From the NCBI RefSeq assembly GCF_008704205.1, contig NZ_VXLC01000015.1, forward strand, positions 372,001 through 436,000: 64,000 nucleotides of DNA, read 5' to 3'. The notes beneath the pieces are model-generated. The model was not told the DNA's origin. It did no database searches and worked only from the letters and a program-made list of their open reading frames with translations. Position numbers and translations under genes: made by a program. Within the stretch, counting starts at the first letter, position 1. The number at the start of each line of letters is the position of its first letter. Source of the stretch: Nocardia colli (GTDB lineage: Bacteria > Actinomycetota > Actinomycetes > Mycobacteriales > Mycobacteriaceae). Positions 1 to 7,429 of the stretch are shown piece by piece.

Positions 1-2
1 TT

Positions 3-416
3 CAGGTGTCGAGTCTCTGGGGGATCGCGGCGTCGCCGAGTGTGGGTGCGTACAACGCGTCGAAGTGGGCGTTGGAGGGGTTGTCCGAGGCGTTGGCCGC
101 CGAGGTCGCCGATTTCGGCATTCATGTCACGGTGCTCGAACCGGGCACCTATGACACCGGGTTCACGTTGAGCCGATTCGCTACCGAGAACCCAGCGTAC
201 GACCAGGTGCGCACCACCGCCGCCGACTCGGGGCAGAGCTTCGGCAAACCCAGCGCGACCCGTTCCGCTCTGTTGACTCTGGTCGACTCGGACAAGCCGC
301 CGTTGCGTCTGCTGCTGGGCGATACGGCCCTGCGGATCGTCACGGAGGAGTACGAATCCCGGCTCGCGCTGTGGCGTGAATGGGAATCGGTTTCCGCAGC
401 GGCACAAGGCAATTGA
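3..416 (+). CDS. short-chain dehydrogenase/reductase, 5'-truncated by window edge
   Basis: This is the C-terminal part of an SDR family NAD(P)-dependent oxidoreductase. The reading frame is open to the first bases of the window, so the Rossmann Gly-rich half lies outside. The visible part starts in the catalytic region: a VSS strand carrying the catalytic Ser, then the YNASK motif (Tyr and Lys of YxxxK), then the helix ALEGLSEALAAEV and the EPGTYDTGF segment after the active site, which is typical of classical SDRs acting on small alcohols or ketones. About 138 codons are visible of a usual 250-290. Substrate cannot be predicted. The next gene is a separate DUF2306 protein 35 bases downstream. 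Confidence 0.85.
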   Translation, partial: QVSSLWGIAASPSVGAYNASKWALEGLSEALAAEVADFGIHVTVLEPGTYDTGFTLSRFATENPAYDQVRTTAADSGQSFGKPSATRSALLTLVDSDKPPLRLLLGDTALRIVTEEYESRLALWREWESVSAAAQGN

Positions 417-451
417 CCTCGGCAATCCCAGCTAAGTATCGGAGTCCGCTT

Positions 452-1159
452 ATGTCCGTCGCCATGTCATCGACCGTTCGCCGGCGTTGGTGGTGGTTCC
501 TGTGGGGCCTGCTGGTCGTGTTCGCGATCGGTATCGCGGCCTTCTTCGTGACCCCGTACCTGATGGGCAGTTCGACCGTGCCCATCGACCGGAGCATCGT
601 GGGGTACTACCTGAGCCTGGTGGTGCACGCGGTGCCCGCCGGCCTGGCGTTGATCATCGGGCCGTGGCAGTTCGTGCCACAGCTGCGGGCGCGCTTTCCG
701 AAGTGGCACCGGATGGCCGGCCGGGTGTACCTGATCTCGGTCGTGGCGGCCGCTGCCGCAGCGTCGTATGCCGCCGCGGTGACGCCGAGTGGTTTCGCGT
801 TGCAGGTCGCGTTCTACATGCTGGTGGTGGCATGGTTGTATACGGCCACGCAGGGCTATCGAACGATTCGGCGCGGTCAGGTGCAGCTGCACCGGATCTG
901 GATGATCCGCAACTACGCGTTGACCTTTGCCGCCGTCACGCTGCGGTTGTATCTGCTGGCCGGCACACAACTGGCGAAAGTCATTCCGTCACTGGAGTAT
1001 CGGGATATCTATACCGCGAGCGCGTGGGCGTCCCTACTGGGCAACGTGTTGGTCGCGGAGTACTTCATCATCCACGCCACCCTGGACCCTCTGGTCCGCC
1101 GGAAGCGGGCCAGCACCGCGGTCGCCGGCGCGCCGCAGTCACTGAGCCGAGCCCGCTGA
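452..1159 (+). CDS. DUF2306 domain integral membrane protein
   Basis: The predicted product has about 235 residues and several hydrophobic segments: one at residues 14-35 (after an RRRWWWF basic/aromatic start), others near 50-70, 95-115, 120-140 and 180-215. The pattern of a histidine after a hydrophobic helix (SLVVHAVPAG, KWHRMAGRVYL, QLHRIWMIRNYALTF) is characteristic of DUF2306, a family of small bacterial membrane proteins with conserved His residues suggestive of heme or quinone binding. Function is not established. The start at 452 is preferred because GGAG lies 7 bases upstream; an ATG 12 bases later is the alternative. It may be co-transcribed with the upstream SDR. Confidence 0.75.
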   Translation: MSVAMSSTVRRRWWWFLWGLLVVFAIGIAAFFVTPYLMGSSTVPIDRSIVGYYLSLVVHAVPAGLALIIGPWQFVPQLRARFPKWHRMAGRVYLISVVAAAAAASYAAAVTPSGFALQVAFYMLVVAWLYTATQGYRTIRRGQVQLHRIWMIRNYALTFAAVTLRLYLLAGTQLAKVIPSLEYRDIYTASAWASLLGNVLVAEYFIIHATLDPLVRRKRASTAVAGAPQSLSRAR

Positions 1160-1170
1160 TCGCCGGACAG

Positions 1171-1419
1171 CTACTGCCCGTCCACAGCGAGCGTTCCGAA
1201 CCGACTGACGTTCGCGTGATTGTGCCCGTCCGCGCTGGTGATCACGACCTCGGTCGGATTGGTCAGGGCGATGCAACAGAAATTATCCCCGTCTCGCTGA
1301 ACGGTTACCGACAGCAGACGCCGATGCTTGCTCTGCTGCCACTCCTCCATTGCGTCGTACAGCCCTCGCATAGAAGGATTTTCGAAGTAGACGAGATTGT
1401 GCTTGTTGATATCCGACAT
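1171..1419 (-). CDS. small conserved-looking hypothetical protein
   Basis: An 82-residue protein of unknown function (87 if translation starts at 1434). The start at 1419 has GGAG nine bases upstream. The sequence is balanced and protein-like (for example NLVYFENPSMRGLYDAM and VTVQRDGDNFCCIALTNP), with no signal peptide, membrane segment or recognisable motif. It is less GC-biased than its neighbours, with many AT-ending codons, which may mean recent acquisition. It converges on the DUF2306 gene with an 11-base gap and lies downstream of the CYP107-like P450 on the same strand, so it could be the last gene of that transcript. Confidence 0.5.
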   Translation of the reverse strand: MSDINKHNLVYFENPSMRGLYDAMEEWQQSKHRRLLSVTVQRDGDNFCCIALTNPTEVVITSADGHNHANVSRFGTLAVDGQ

Positions 1420-1527
1420 GAGCCCGGTCTCCATTCGTGCCGACGGGAGCTTTGCGACACCACTCCGGTATCCATCGTAGGCCGTCGCAAAAAGCTCTCT
1501 ACCGCAAGATGTTTCGTTCGGCAGTGC

Positions 1528-2742
1528 TCAGATCCCCAGCCGCACCGGAAGTCCGGTGAGGGTGGGGAAGCCGAATTTGTGGTGCCAATCCAGGTCGGCA
1601 TAGGGGCGGGCGAGTCGCAGGTGGGGGAAGCGCTGGAGGAGGGCGGAGAAGGCGACCGTTGCCTCCATGCGTGCGAGGGGTGCGCCGACGCAGAAGTGGG
1701 CGCCGTGGCCGAAACTCAGGTGTTGAGCGGCGTCGCGGCCGATGTCGAGGCGATCCGGGTCGGTGAACTGCGACGGGTCGTGGTTGGCGGCGGCGACGGC
1801 GATGTGCACGAATTCGCCTGCGGGGATTTCTGTATCGCCGATCTGCACCGGTTCGGCGGTGTAGCGGATGGTGGAGAAATGGATCGGGCCGTCGAAGCGC
1901 AAGAATTCTTCCACGGCCGCCGGTAGCGCTGAAGGGTTGGCGCGCAAGGTTTGGGACAGTGCATCGTCGCGCAATAGTGCGAGCGTTCCGGTGGTCAAGA
2001 GATCGACCGTTGTTCCGTGTCCGGAGACCAGCAACATGACCGCCATGTCCATAAGTTCCACTTCGGTGAGAGAATCACCGTCGTCCTGGGCGTGGATCAG
2101 CCGGGACAGCAGATCGACACCTGGCCGCGCCCGCTTTCGTGCCACCAATCCGCGTAGATAGGAACGCAATTCACGGAATGCCGCGGCGCGCTCGTCGCCG
2201 ACCACTTGGAACAGGTTCTGCGCCCACTGTTGAAATCCCGGCACCTCGTCGCGTGGCACGCCGAGCATCTCGCAAATCATTCGGACCGGCAGCGGGAAAA
2301 CGAAAGCCGTGAGCAGGTCGACCTCGTCGTTTTCGGCCATCTCGTCGAGTAGTGAGCGGGTGGTTTGCTCGATGTGCGGGCGCAGGTCGGCGATGGCTCT
2401 GCGGGTGAACGCCTGGTTGACCAGCTTGCGCAGCCGGACGTGTTCGGGCGAGTCGCTGTTGGTCATGTTGCGGTCGAGGTTGGCGAGTGGTGCGTTCGCC
2501 GGGGCGTCCGGATGTTGTTGGCGGAACAGCTTTTCGATGCCGTCGGCGCTCTTGCGCAACCGTGGATCCCGGAGCGCGGAGCGCGCCTCGGCGTAGCCGA
2601 CGACCAGCCAGCTGACCACCCCGGAGGGCGCGTGTATGCGCAGCACCGGCCCCTGTCCGCGCCACCGGTGGTAGTGCCCGTGCGGGTCGGCGTGGAAATC
2701 GTTGTCCAGCGTTTCGATTCGGGTCGAGGCCGCGATATTCAT
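1528..2742 (-). CDS. cytochrome P450, CYP107-like
   Basis: A 404-residue soluble bacterial P450. The I-helix oxygen-activation motif reads SGHGTT, with Gly where most have Glu or Asp but the Thr pair kept. The K-helix ExxR is EEFLR (residues about 282-286). The heme loop is FGHGAHFCVGAPLAR with the Cys ligand near residue 350. This is the standard class I architecture needing ferredoxin and reductase from elsewhere, and it resembles CYP107-type monooxygenases that hydroxylate or couple secondary metabolites. A GAAGG ribosome site precedes the ATG. It is divergent from the peptide gene at 2945, sharing a 202-base intergenic region, so it may be a tailoring enzyme for that peptide, although this is inference from position only. 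Confidence 0.9.
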   Translation of the reverse strand: MNIAASTRIETLDNDFHADPHGHYHRWRGQGPVLRIHAPSGVVSWLVVGYAEARSALRDPRLRKSADGIEKLFRQQHPDAPANAPLANLDRNMTNSDSPEHVRLRKLVNQAFTRRAIADLRPHIEQTTRSLLDEMAENDEVDLLTAFVFPLPVRMICEMLGVPRDEVPGFQQWAQNLFQVVGDERAAAFRELRSYLRGLVARKRARPGVDLLSRLIHAQDDGDSLTEVELMDMAVMLLVSGHGTTVDLLTTGTLALLRDDALSQTLRANPSALPAAVEEFLRFDGPIHFSTIRYTAEPVQIGDTEIPAGEFVHIAVAAANHDPSQFTDPDRLDIGRDAAQHLSFGHGAHFCVGAPLARMEATVAFSALLQRFPHLRLARPYADLDWHHKFGFPTLTGLPVRLGI

Positions 2743-2830
2743 AGTGCGCCTTCACTATTCGCTGCGCGTGCAAAATAGACCGACTCAACGGTACGTAGGA
2801 TGCGTAATTTGTGCGTCACCGGTGCATCAT

Positions 2831-2859
2831 TTGACGATAACTTATCCGAAAAATACCTG
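2831..2859 (+). promoter_or_regulatory. possible sigma70-type promoter of the peptide gene
   Basis: TTGACG at 2831-2836 is followed 17 bases later by TACCTG at 2854-2859, giving a plausible -35 and weak -10 pair about 80 bases upstream of the peptide start. The surrounding stretch (2800-2870) is clearly AT-richer than the coding regions on both sides, as expected for a divergent promoter region. It is only a pattern match and the -10 is poor. Confidence 0.3.
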
Positions 2860-2944
2860 CCGCCCAACACGTTTCGCATACGCTCTTCGGGTGCCTGCGA
2901 TCCAGGCACACTCACCGAACACACTCACAACCGGAGGTGGAGTC

Positions 2945-3022
2945 ATGACTCTCGTACGTATGGTCAAACGGATTAAGCAAGAGAAGAGTCTGAAGAAGTA
3001 CGCCTGGTACGGCTGGATCTGA
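2945..3022 (+). CDS. putative RiPP precursor peptide, atropopeptide (tryptorubin)-like
   Basis: A 25-codon gene with an excellent Shine-Dalgarno (GGAGGTGG at 2933-2940) four bases before ATG. The product has a basic, amphipathic leader (MTLVRMVKRIKQE) and ends KSLKKYAWYGWI. From memory of the tryptorubin/atropopeptide literature, precursors there are similarly tiny, carry a KSLK-like motif just before the core, and end in an aromatic hexapeptide (AWYIWY in tryptorubin A) crosslinked by one P450. Here the equivalent hexapeptide would be AWYGWI: Trp2, Tyr3 and Trp5 are kept, position 4 is Gly and the last aromatic is replaced by Ile. A P450 gene starts 80 bases downstream. No protease or transporter gene is adjacent. 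Core boundaries and crosslinks are inference. Confidence 0.8.
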   Translation: MTLVRMVKRIKQEKSLKKYAWYGWI

Positions 3023-3102
3023 CTCTTCCAGTACGTTGTCGCACTCGCGTCCGCTGGTTACACTACCGGGCGCGAGTCCCGCCTGCCATCCGGGAGTTCG
3101 TC

Positions 3103-4164
3103 ATGTCCACACGGCACATTGCCGGAAATTCGCGGACCATTGTCTTCGCCCCGCGGATCGCCGAACTTTTCGAAAAGTATTGTGGTGAAGACCTCTTTCG
3201 CCTGGAGCCGGACACCATCGGAATTGCCGGCGCCGAGCTGATGGACGCGGTGCTGGGCGCCCGGCCCGCACAGCCCGACGAGCGACCGACCTTCAAACCC
3301 GTGCATCGGCGGCTGGTCGACCGGGCCGATGCCTCCGCGTTCATGCAGGCCGTCGGCGCCGACGTGCGCACGGCGTTGAAGGCTCCGCTCGATGCCGATG
3401 GCCCGCTCGTCGGCGTGTGGCCGCAGCGCGCCCACGACTACGTGCGCGATCTCGTCTTCGGCGGGGAAGACATCCGCTTCCGCGTGCTGGTCGACCGCAG
3501 GCTCGAACTGACCCCGAAGCTGACCTGGTCGGTGGTCACCTCGGGAGCCGCGCTGATCGGCCGAACGGGCGCGGAGCGTCCGCTGTCCAAGCTGGCGACA
3601 CAAGTCTTCCAGGCCAACAGTTTTCGCGATCGCCGGTACGCCATGTATCTGTATCGCAGAGTCGCGGCACCGGTCTGTTTCACGGTGGCCGCCCTGGTCA
3701 CCAGCGCGCTGTGGCTGGCGTCGCCGCTGGATCCCCAAACCTCGAACCGCAATATCCTGCTCGAGACCCTGCGTTTGCTCCCGCCATCCTGGAATCTCTT
3801 GCGTCTCAAAGGTTCCGAGTTCCCGGCCGTCGACGCACGCATCGGCACGGGCGACGACCTCCTCTTGCTGCCCCTGCTCAGTCAGCGTGACCCGCGACTC
3901 TGGGCGGCCCCGAACGAATTCCGCCCCGAGCGCTGGGATCGCCTCGACCCCGAGACCCACCCCGGCTACCTCCCGTTCGGCCACGCCTCGGAACGATGCT
4001 GGGGCCGCCACATGGTCATGCCCTTAGCCGAACGCATCCTCGACCTCGCCCGCCGCGACGGTCTTCGCGTCGACCCGAACCAGACCGTCGGAAAGGTCGA
4101 ACTCGACGGCCTGCTGGAACTGGCGTCGGTCCGAGTGCGCTCGGGATCGACTGCGGCACAGTAG
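3103..4164 (+). CDS. divergent short cytochrome P450, proposed peptide-crosslinking enzyme
   Basis: A 353-residue protein, about 50 residues shorter than common bacterial P450s. It has the K-helix ExxR (ETLR, near residue 222), the ERW meander (RPERWDRL) and a heme loop FGHASERCWGR with Cys299 as expected thiolate ligand. The loop is unusual: the Gly of FGxG is Ala and the usual His/Arg two before Cys is Glu. The I-helix region reads AALVTS, keeping Thr but lacking the acid. The start ATG has GGGAG about 8 bases upstream. It directly follows the 25-residue peptide gene in the same orientation with an 80-base gap, the arrangement of P450-modified RiPPs, so it most likely forms C-C or C-N bonds between Trp/Tyr side chains of the AWYGWI core. 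Its redox partners are not nearby. Confidence 0.85.
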   Translation: MSTRHIAGNSRTIVFAPRIAELFEKYCGEDLFRLEPDTIGIAGAELMDAVLGARPAQPDERPTFKPVHRRLVDRADASAFMQAVGADVRTALKAPLDADGPLVGVWPQRAHDYVRDLVFGGEDIRFRVLVDRRLELTPKLTWSVVTSGAALIGRTGAERPLSKLATQVFQANSFRDRRYAMYLYRRVAAPVCFTVAALVTSALWLASPLDPQTSNRNILLETLRLLPPSWNLLRLKGSEFPAVDARIGTGDDLLLLPLLSQRDPRLWAAPNEFRPERWDRLDPETHPGYLPFGHASERCWGRHMVMPLAERILDLARRDGLRVDPNQTVGKVELDGLLELASVRVRSGSTAAQ

Positions 4165-4175
4165 AAGACGGTCCG

Positions 4176-4868
4176 CTACACGTCCGCGCGATTCAGCAGC
4201 CGGAACGCCAGGCCTGCCGCGGCGCCGCCCAGCAGTTCGACAATCAGATAGAGCAGCGTCCACGGGCCGAAGAGGCCCAGTACCTGCCCGCCGAAGAGCA
4301 CGGCCGGATTGAATACCGCGCCGGAGACGCCGCCCACCGCGATGGCGCCGGCCGCGACGGTGAATCCGATGGCCAATCCGTAGAACGAGTTGTTCGGATG
4401 GTCGGCGCTGGTGGCCACGTTGAGCACCACGTAGGCGAGGGCGAAGGTGAACAGGAGTTCGGCGACGAGAGCATCGGCCAGCAGGTGACCTGTCGGGTTC
4501 ACGGCCGATCCGCGTGCCCCGCCGACGAGGAGGCGTACGACCACCGCCGCCACCAGCCCGGCCACCACCTGGGCCGACCAGTAACCGGCGGCCGCTGCGG
4601 CGCCGATTCGGCCGCGGATCAGCGCTGCCAGCGTCACCGCGGGGTTGTAATGCCCGCCGGAGATGTGGCCGCCGGCATAGACCATGACCATGAGCGCCGC
4701 TCCGATCGCCAGCGGCGCAAGCGAACTTCCGCTGTGCACCGCCGATCCGACGGTGAAGACGAGAAAGAATGTGCCGATCGCTTCGACCGCCAGCTTGCGG
4801 GCGATGTCCCGGCCAGGGGTGTCGAGGATGGTGTGTGCGGCTGTCGCGGTTGGGGCTGAGGTAGCCAT
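4176..4868 (-). CDS. MIP family aquaporin/glycerol facilitator-like channel
   Basis: A 230-residue integral membrane channel of the major intrinsic protein family. Both half-helix signatures are visible: HYNPAVTLA in the first half and VFNPAVLFG in the second, each with the canonical NPA box, and six hydrophobic segments are spread over the length. Family length is 220-280, so it appears complete. The start is chosen at 4868 with GGAG about 7 bases upstream; a longer reading frame upstream overlaps another gene and is rejected. It probably conducts water or small neutral solutes across the cytoplasmic membrane. A small Cys-containing gene lies 31 bases upstream on the same strand and may be co-transcribed. 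Confidence 0.9.
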   Translation of the reverse strand: MATSAPTATAAHTILDTPGRDIARKLAVEAIGTFFLVFTVGSAVHSGSSLAPLAIGAALMVMVYAGGHISGGHYNPAVTLAALIRGRIGAAAAAGYWSAQVVAGLVAAVVVRLLVGGARGSAVNPTGHLLADALVAELLFTFALAYVVLNVATSADHPNNSFYGLAIGFTVAAGAIAVGGVSGAVFNPAVLFGGQVLGLFGPWTLLYLIVELLGGAAAGLAFRLLNRADV

Positions 4869-4899
4869 TGTCCGATCTCCACTTTCCACTTGCGATGTG

Positions 4900-5136
4900 C
4901 TATTTCTCGGCCGGCGTTCGCAGTTCGTACTCCCGCAGCAGCGCGGCTGCGCCGTCATGTCGGCGCAGCTGGCCATCGGGATCCAGGCAGACCTCGCCGC
5001 AGAAGTGCGAGGCTCTGCGGGTGAGGTCCGGCAACGAATGTCCGCATACCCAGAAGGCCGCTGCCGCAGCGTCGTACGCCACGGGAAATCGGCAGATGCC
5101 GACGTCGGCAACGGGGGTCGCGGATCGCTCGTTCAT
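4900..5136 (-). CDS. small hypothetical protein with cysteines, upstream of aquaporin
   Basis: A 78-residue protein not recognised as a known family. It contains spaced cysteines (GICRF, FWVCGHSL, HFCGEVC) and a second half with charged residues (DGAAALLREYELR). A clear GAGGAG ribosome site sits about 8 bases before the ATG, which supports real translation. The CxxxC pair near residue 45-50 and the Cys-Gly-His element could bind metal, but nothing confirms this. It is 31 bases upstream of the aquaporin gene in the same direction, so it is probably the first gene of that unit. Confidence 0.55.
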   Translation of the reverse strand: MNERSATPVADVGICRFPVAYDAAAAAFWVCGHSLPDLTRRASHFCGEVCLDPDGQLRRHDGAAALLREYELRTPAEK

Positions 5137-5279
5137 TCCTGACTCCTCGCGTCTTCCAGCCGCGCAGGCAATCCGTGAGCGTCGTCGCAGAAGCCTGCTG
5201 TCAGGTGAAACGTATTGCCCGCCTGGATGGTTCAGTAGAGGAGTCAGACCCCTTTACTGATGATGGACGCGGGGTATGC

Positions 5280-5867
5280 CTATTGCGTTGGCGGCGACCA
5301 GGTTTCGAGGTCGGTGAAATCGGGTGGCGGCTCGGTGGTGCGTTGCTCGGTCAATGCGGCGGCGTCCCGGCGGACTGCTCGACGGGCCCACCAGCCGAAG
5401 AAGCGGCTGTCGGCGCGCATTGCTCGTACGCAGATCGCCAATTCTGGTTTGATCTCGTATCGGATGGGGAGTGTGATCGCCATCTGTGCGTCGGCGGACA
5501 CGAGTGGCTGGTGCCATGCCCATTTCCGGTAGACGCGGCCGAAGATCCGGGATCGCTCCCAGAGTGCGCGGTAAGCGGCTGCGGTGGTGGGGGATTCGAG
5601 CTCGAGCCAGCCGAGGTGAAAGCCGACGGCGCTCATGATCTCGCCGTGCTGGGTGTCGAGTTTCGTGCGGGTCGCCGCGGTCGAGTCGGTTCGCCGGGCG
5701 ACCCGGTACGGGATCTCCTGGTACTGGCGGATCGTGCGCAGCGCTTCGGCGTAAGTTTTGATCCGCTGCTCGCGCCGAGCCGCGAGCTGATTGATCACAT
5801 ACCCGGCGAGTGCCGCGGAGGCGGCGATGATGGCGGTGATTATCCCGACGATCGCTGCGGCGTTCAT
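5280..5867 (-). CDS. hypothetical protein with one N-terminal membrane anchor
   Basis: A 195-residue protein with an N-terminal hydrophobic helix (residues about 4-28, AAIVGIITAIIAASAALAGYVI) followed by a basic stretch AARREQRIKTYAEAL, so the rest is predicted to face the cytoplasm. The remainder is helical and rich in Trp and Arg (KWAWHQPL, FFGWWARRAVRRD), a pattern common in actinobacterial hypothetical proteins that resemble phage or plasmid-borne membrane-anchored proteins. No catalytic motif is visible and no function can be assigned. It stands alone between the aquaporin unit and the FetB-like gene. Confidence 0.6.
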   Translation of the reverse strand: MNAAAIVGIITAIIAASAALAGYVINQLAARREQRIKTYAEALRTIRQYQEIPYRVARRTDSTAATRTKLDTQHGEIMSAVGFHLGWLELESPTTAAAYRALWERSRIFGRVYRKWAWHQPLVSADAQMAITLPIRYEIKPELAICVRAMRADSRFFGWWARRAVRRDAAALTEQRTTEPPPDFTDLETWSPPTQ

Positions 5868-5974
5868 GCTTCCCCCGGTCGGAGCCGAAGATATGGTTCA
5901 CCCGATTGTCGCGCGGGCGTGACCCGCTCAGCTTCGAATTGATCGGATAGTGACACAGGGTCGTCGAGCCCGGC

Positions 5975-6730
5975 TCATCGATGCCTGCTGACCTGCCGGT
6001 GCACGCGCCCGGTGGCGACCAGTTCGATCGTCACGGCGACCGCGCATGATTGAGCCAGCAGCAAGCCCAGTAGCACGAGGACCTGTACGGCGGCTGCGTG
6101 GGCGGCGGAACCGCTGGCGACGAGTACGCCGACGAATGCTCCTGGGAGCGTTACCAATCCGACGGTTCGGGTTTGGTCGACGCCGGGCAGTAGGGCGTCG
6201 GTCGCGGTTGTCCGGATGATCTCCATCCGGGCGTCGCGTTCGAGGAAGCCCAGGCTCAGTGCGGCCTCCACCTCGCCGAAGCGTTCGGTCAGTGTGTCCA
6301 AGGCGCGGCGGGCGGCCAGCGAGGTCGCGGTCATCGTGCCGCCGAGGATGATCCCGCCGATCGGAACGATAGCGACACCTTGCAGTGGAACGACCCCGCT
6401 GACGAGCATCGGCAGCAGTGTCGCCACCGACCCGGCACCGATCGAAACCGTAAGCCACGCCGCCGATCGCCCCGCCTGCGCTCGCTGCGCGGCAGTGAAC
6501 ACCGCCGCGCCGAACATCAGCACCAGCACCAGTATCGACGACCACAGCGCCGCCAACGCCGCTGCCAAGATCAACGCGACCGCCGCCAGCTGAATCACCG
6601 CACGGGCGGCCGCCAGCGGCGCAACGCGCACCGGCCCCAGCTGCGCAACCCAATACACCGCCGCGGCCGCGCCGACCAGAACCACGCACAGCACCGCCAG
6701 CCCGACCCCTGGCGTCGCCATCGAATTCAT
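5975..6730 (-). CDS. FetB/UPF0014 family ABC permease
   Basis: A 251-residue polytopic membrane protein of the UPF0014/FetB (YbbM) family, the permease half of an iron-export ABC system in enterobacteria. Family hallmarks are present: the GGIILGGTMTATSLAARR segment, GFLERDARMEIIRTT, then ATDALLPGVDQTRTVGLV followed by TLPGAFVG. About seven hydrophobic segments are visible. GGAGG eight bases before the ATG supports the chosen start. The ATP-binding partner FetA is not next to it, so the cognate ATPase must be elsewhere or the protein works differently here. Iron or metal export is known only for the E. coli homologue; the substrate here is inferred. Confidence 0.85.
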   Translation of the reverse strand: MNSMATPGVGLAVLCVVLVGAAAAVYWVAQLGPVRVAPLAAARAVIQLAAVALILAAALAALWSSILVLVLMFGAAVFTAAQRAQAGRSAAWLTVSIGAGSVATLLPMLVSGVVPLQGVAIVPIGGIILGGTMTATSLAARRALDTLTERFGEVEAALSLGFLERDARMEIIRTTATDALLPGVDQTRTVGLVTLPGAFVGVLVASGSAAHAAAVQVLVLLGLLLAQSCAVAVTIELVATGRVHRQVSRHR

Positions 6731-6880
6731 CCCGCGGACCTCCGTCGACTCGTGCGTGCTGACGGCACCATCATTGGCGAGCGGTCACGGCGGTGTTCGA
6801 CCGACCGGGTCGGTGACCTGCAACACCGACCGATACGGTGACGGATTCGCGGAGAGGGAAGCGTCCCTAGCGTTCTCGTC

Positions 6881-7402
6881 ATGAGCAACAACACCGCATC
6901 CTCCGCCCCCGTGGACACCGATCAAACACCTCTCACCGCCTTGGACAGATTCGAGATCTTCGAGCAGTTGGTGCTGCACCAGCGCTACATCGACAACGAT
7001 CCGAGCCGCGAATCGGCCGACAAGTATGTGGGTCTGTACTGGCCGGAGGCGACCTTCACGGTGCACGATCTGCGGTCGCAGACGTTCACCGGGCCGGAAG
7101 GACTGAAGAGCCTGTACGACTTCGCGCACAGTGTGTTTCCGCTGGAGAAGTGGTTCCACGACGTCGGCTGGTTCGAGATCGAGGGTGCGGGCGACACCGC
7201 GCTCGTGTCGTGGCGCTGGCGCGTGAACTGGAAGGAAAGCAACGAGGGTGTGGTCTCGACCGGCACCTACCAGGACCGGTTCGAGCGGCGGGGCGGTGTG
7301 TGGAAGGTGATCGATCGCGTATCGAACATTGATCCGAACTGGCCTGCGGCACTGTTCCAGCCGTACGTCGACCGGCAGGCGGAGTTGTTCAAGGCCTCCT
7401 GA
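6881..7402 (+). CDS. SnoaL-like / NTF2-like domain protein
   Basis: A 173-residue protein of the SnoaL-like NTF2 fold: an N-terminal helix (TALDRFEIFEQLVLHQRYID), the strand YWPEATFTVHDL, the helix region around LKSLYDFAHSVFP and the strands WFEIEGAGDTALVSWRWRVN and GTYQDRFERRGGVWKVIDRVS. This fold forms a small pocket and is used for ring-closing aldolases, dehydratases and many unknown roles. A family-wide active-site Asp/His pair is not obvious, so function is open. It is divergent from the FetB-like gene and convergent with the radical SAM operon (27-base gap). Confidence 0.75.
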   Translation: MSNNTASSAPVDTDQTPLTALDRFEIFEQLVLHQRYIDNDPSRESADKYVGLYWPEATFTVHDLRSQTFTGPEGLKSLYDFAHSVFPLEKWFHDVGWFEIEGAGDTALVSWRWRVNWKESNEGVVSTGTYQDRFERRGGVWKVIDRVSNIDPNWPAALFQPYVDRQAELFKAS

Positions 7403-7429
7403 TCAGCCGATTGCCAGGGCCGCCGCCGG

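Noticed and set aside
487..1926. 479-residue plus-strand frame over the DUF2306 gene and the P450 end
   Set aside because: It runs in a second frame through one real gene and antisense through two others; no family features.
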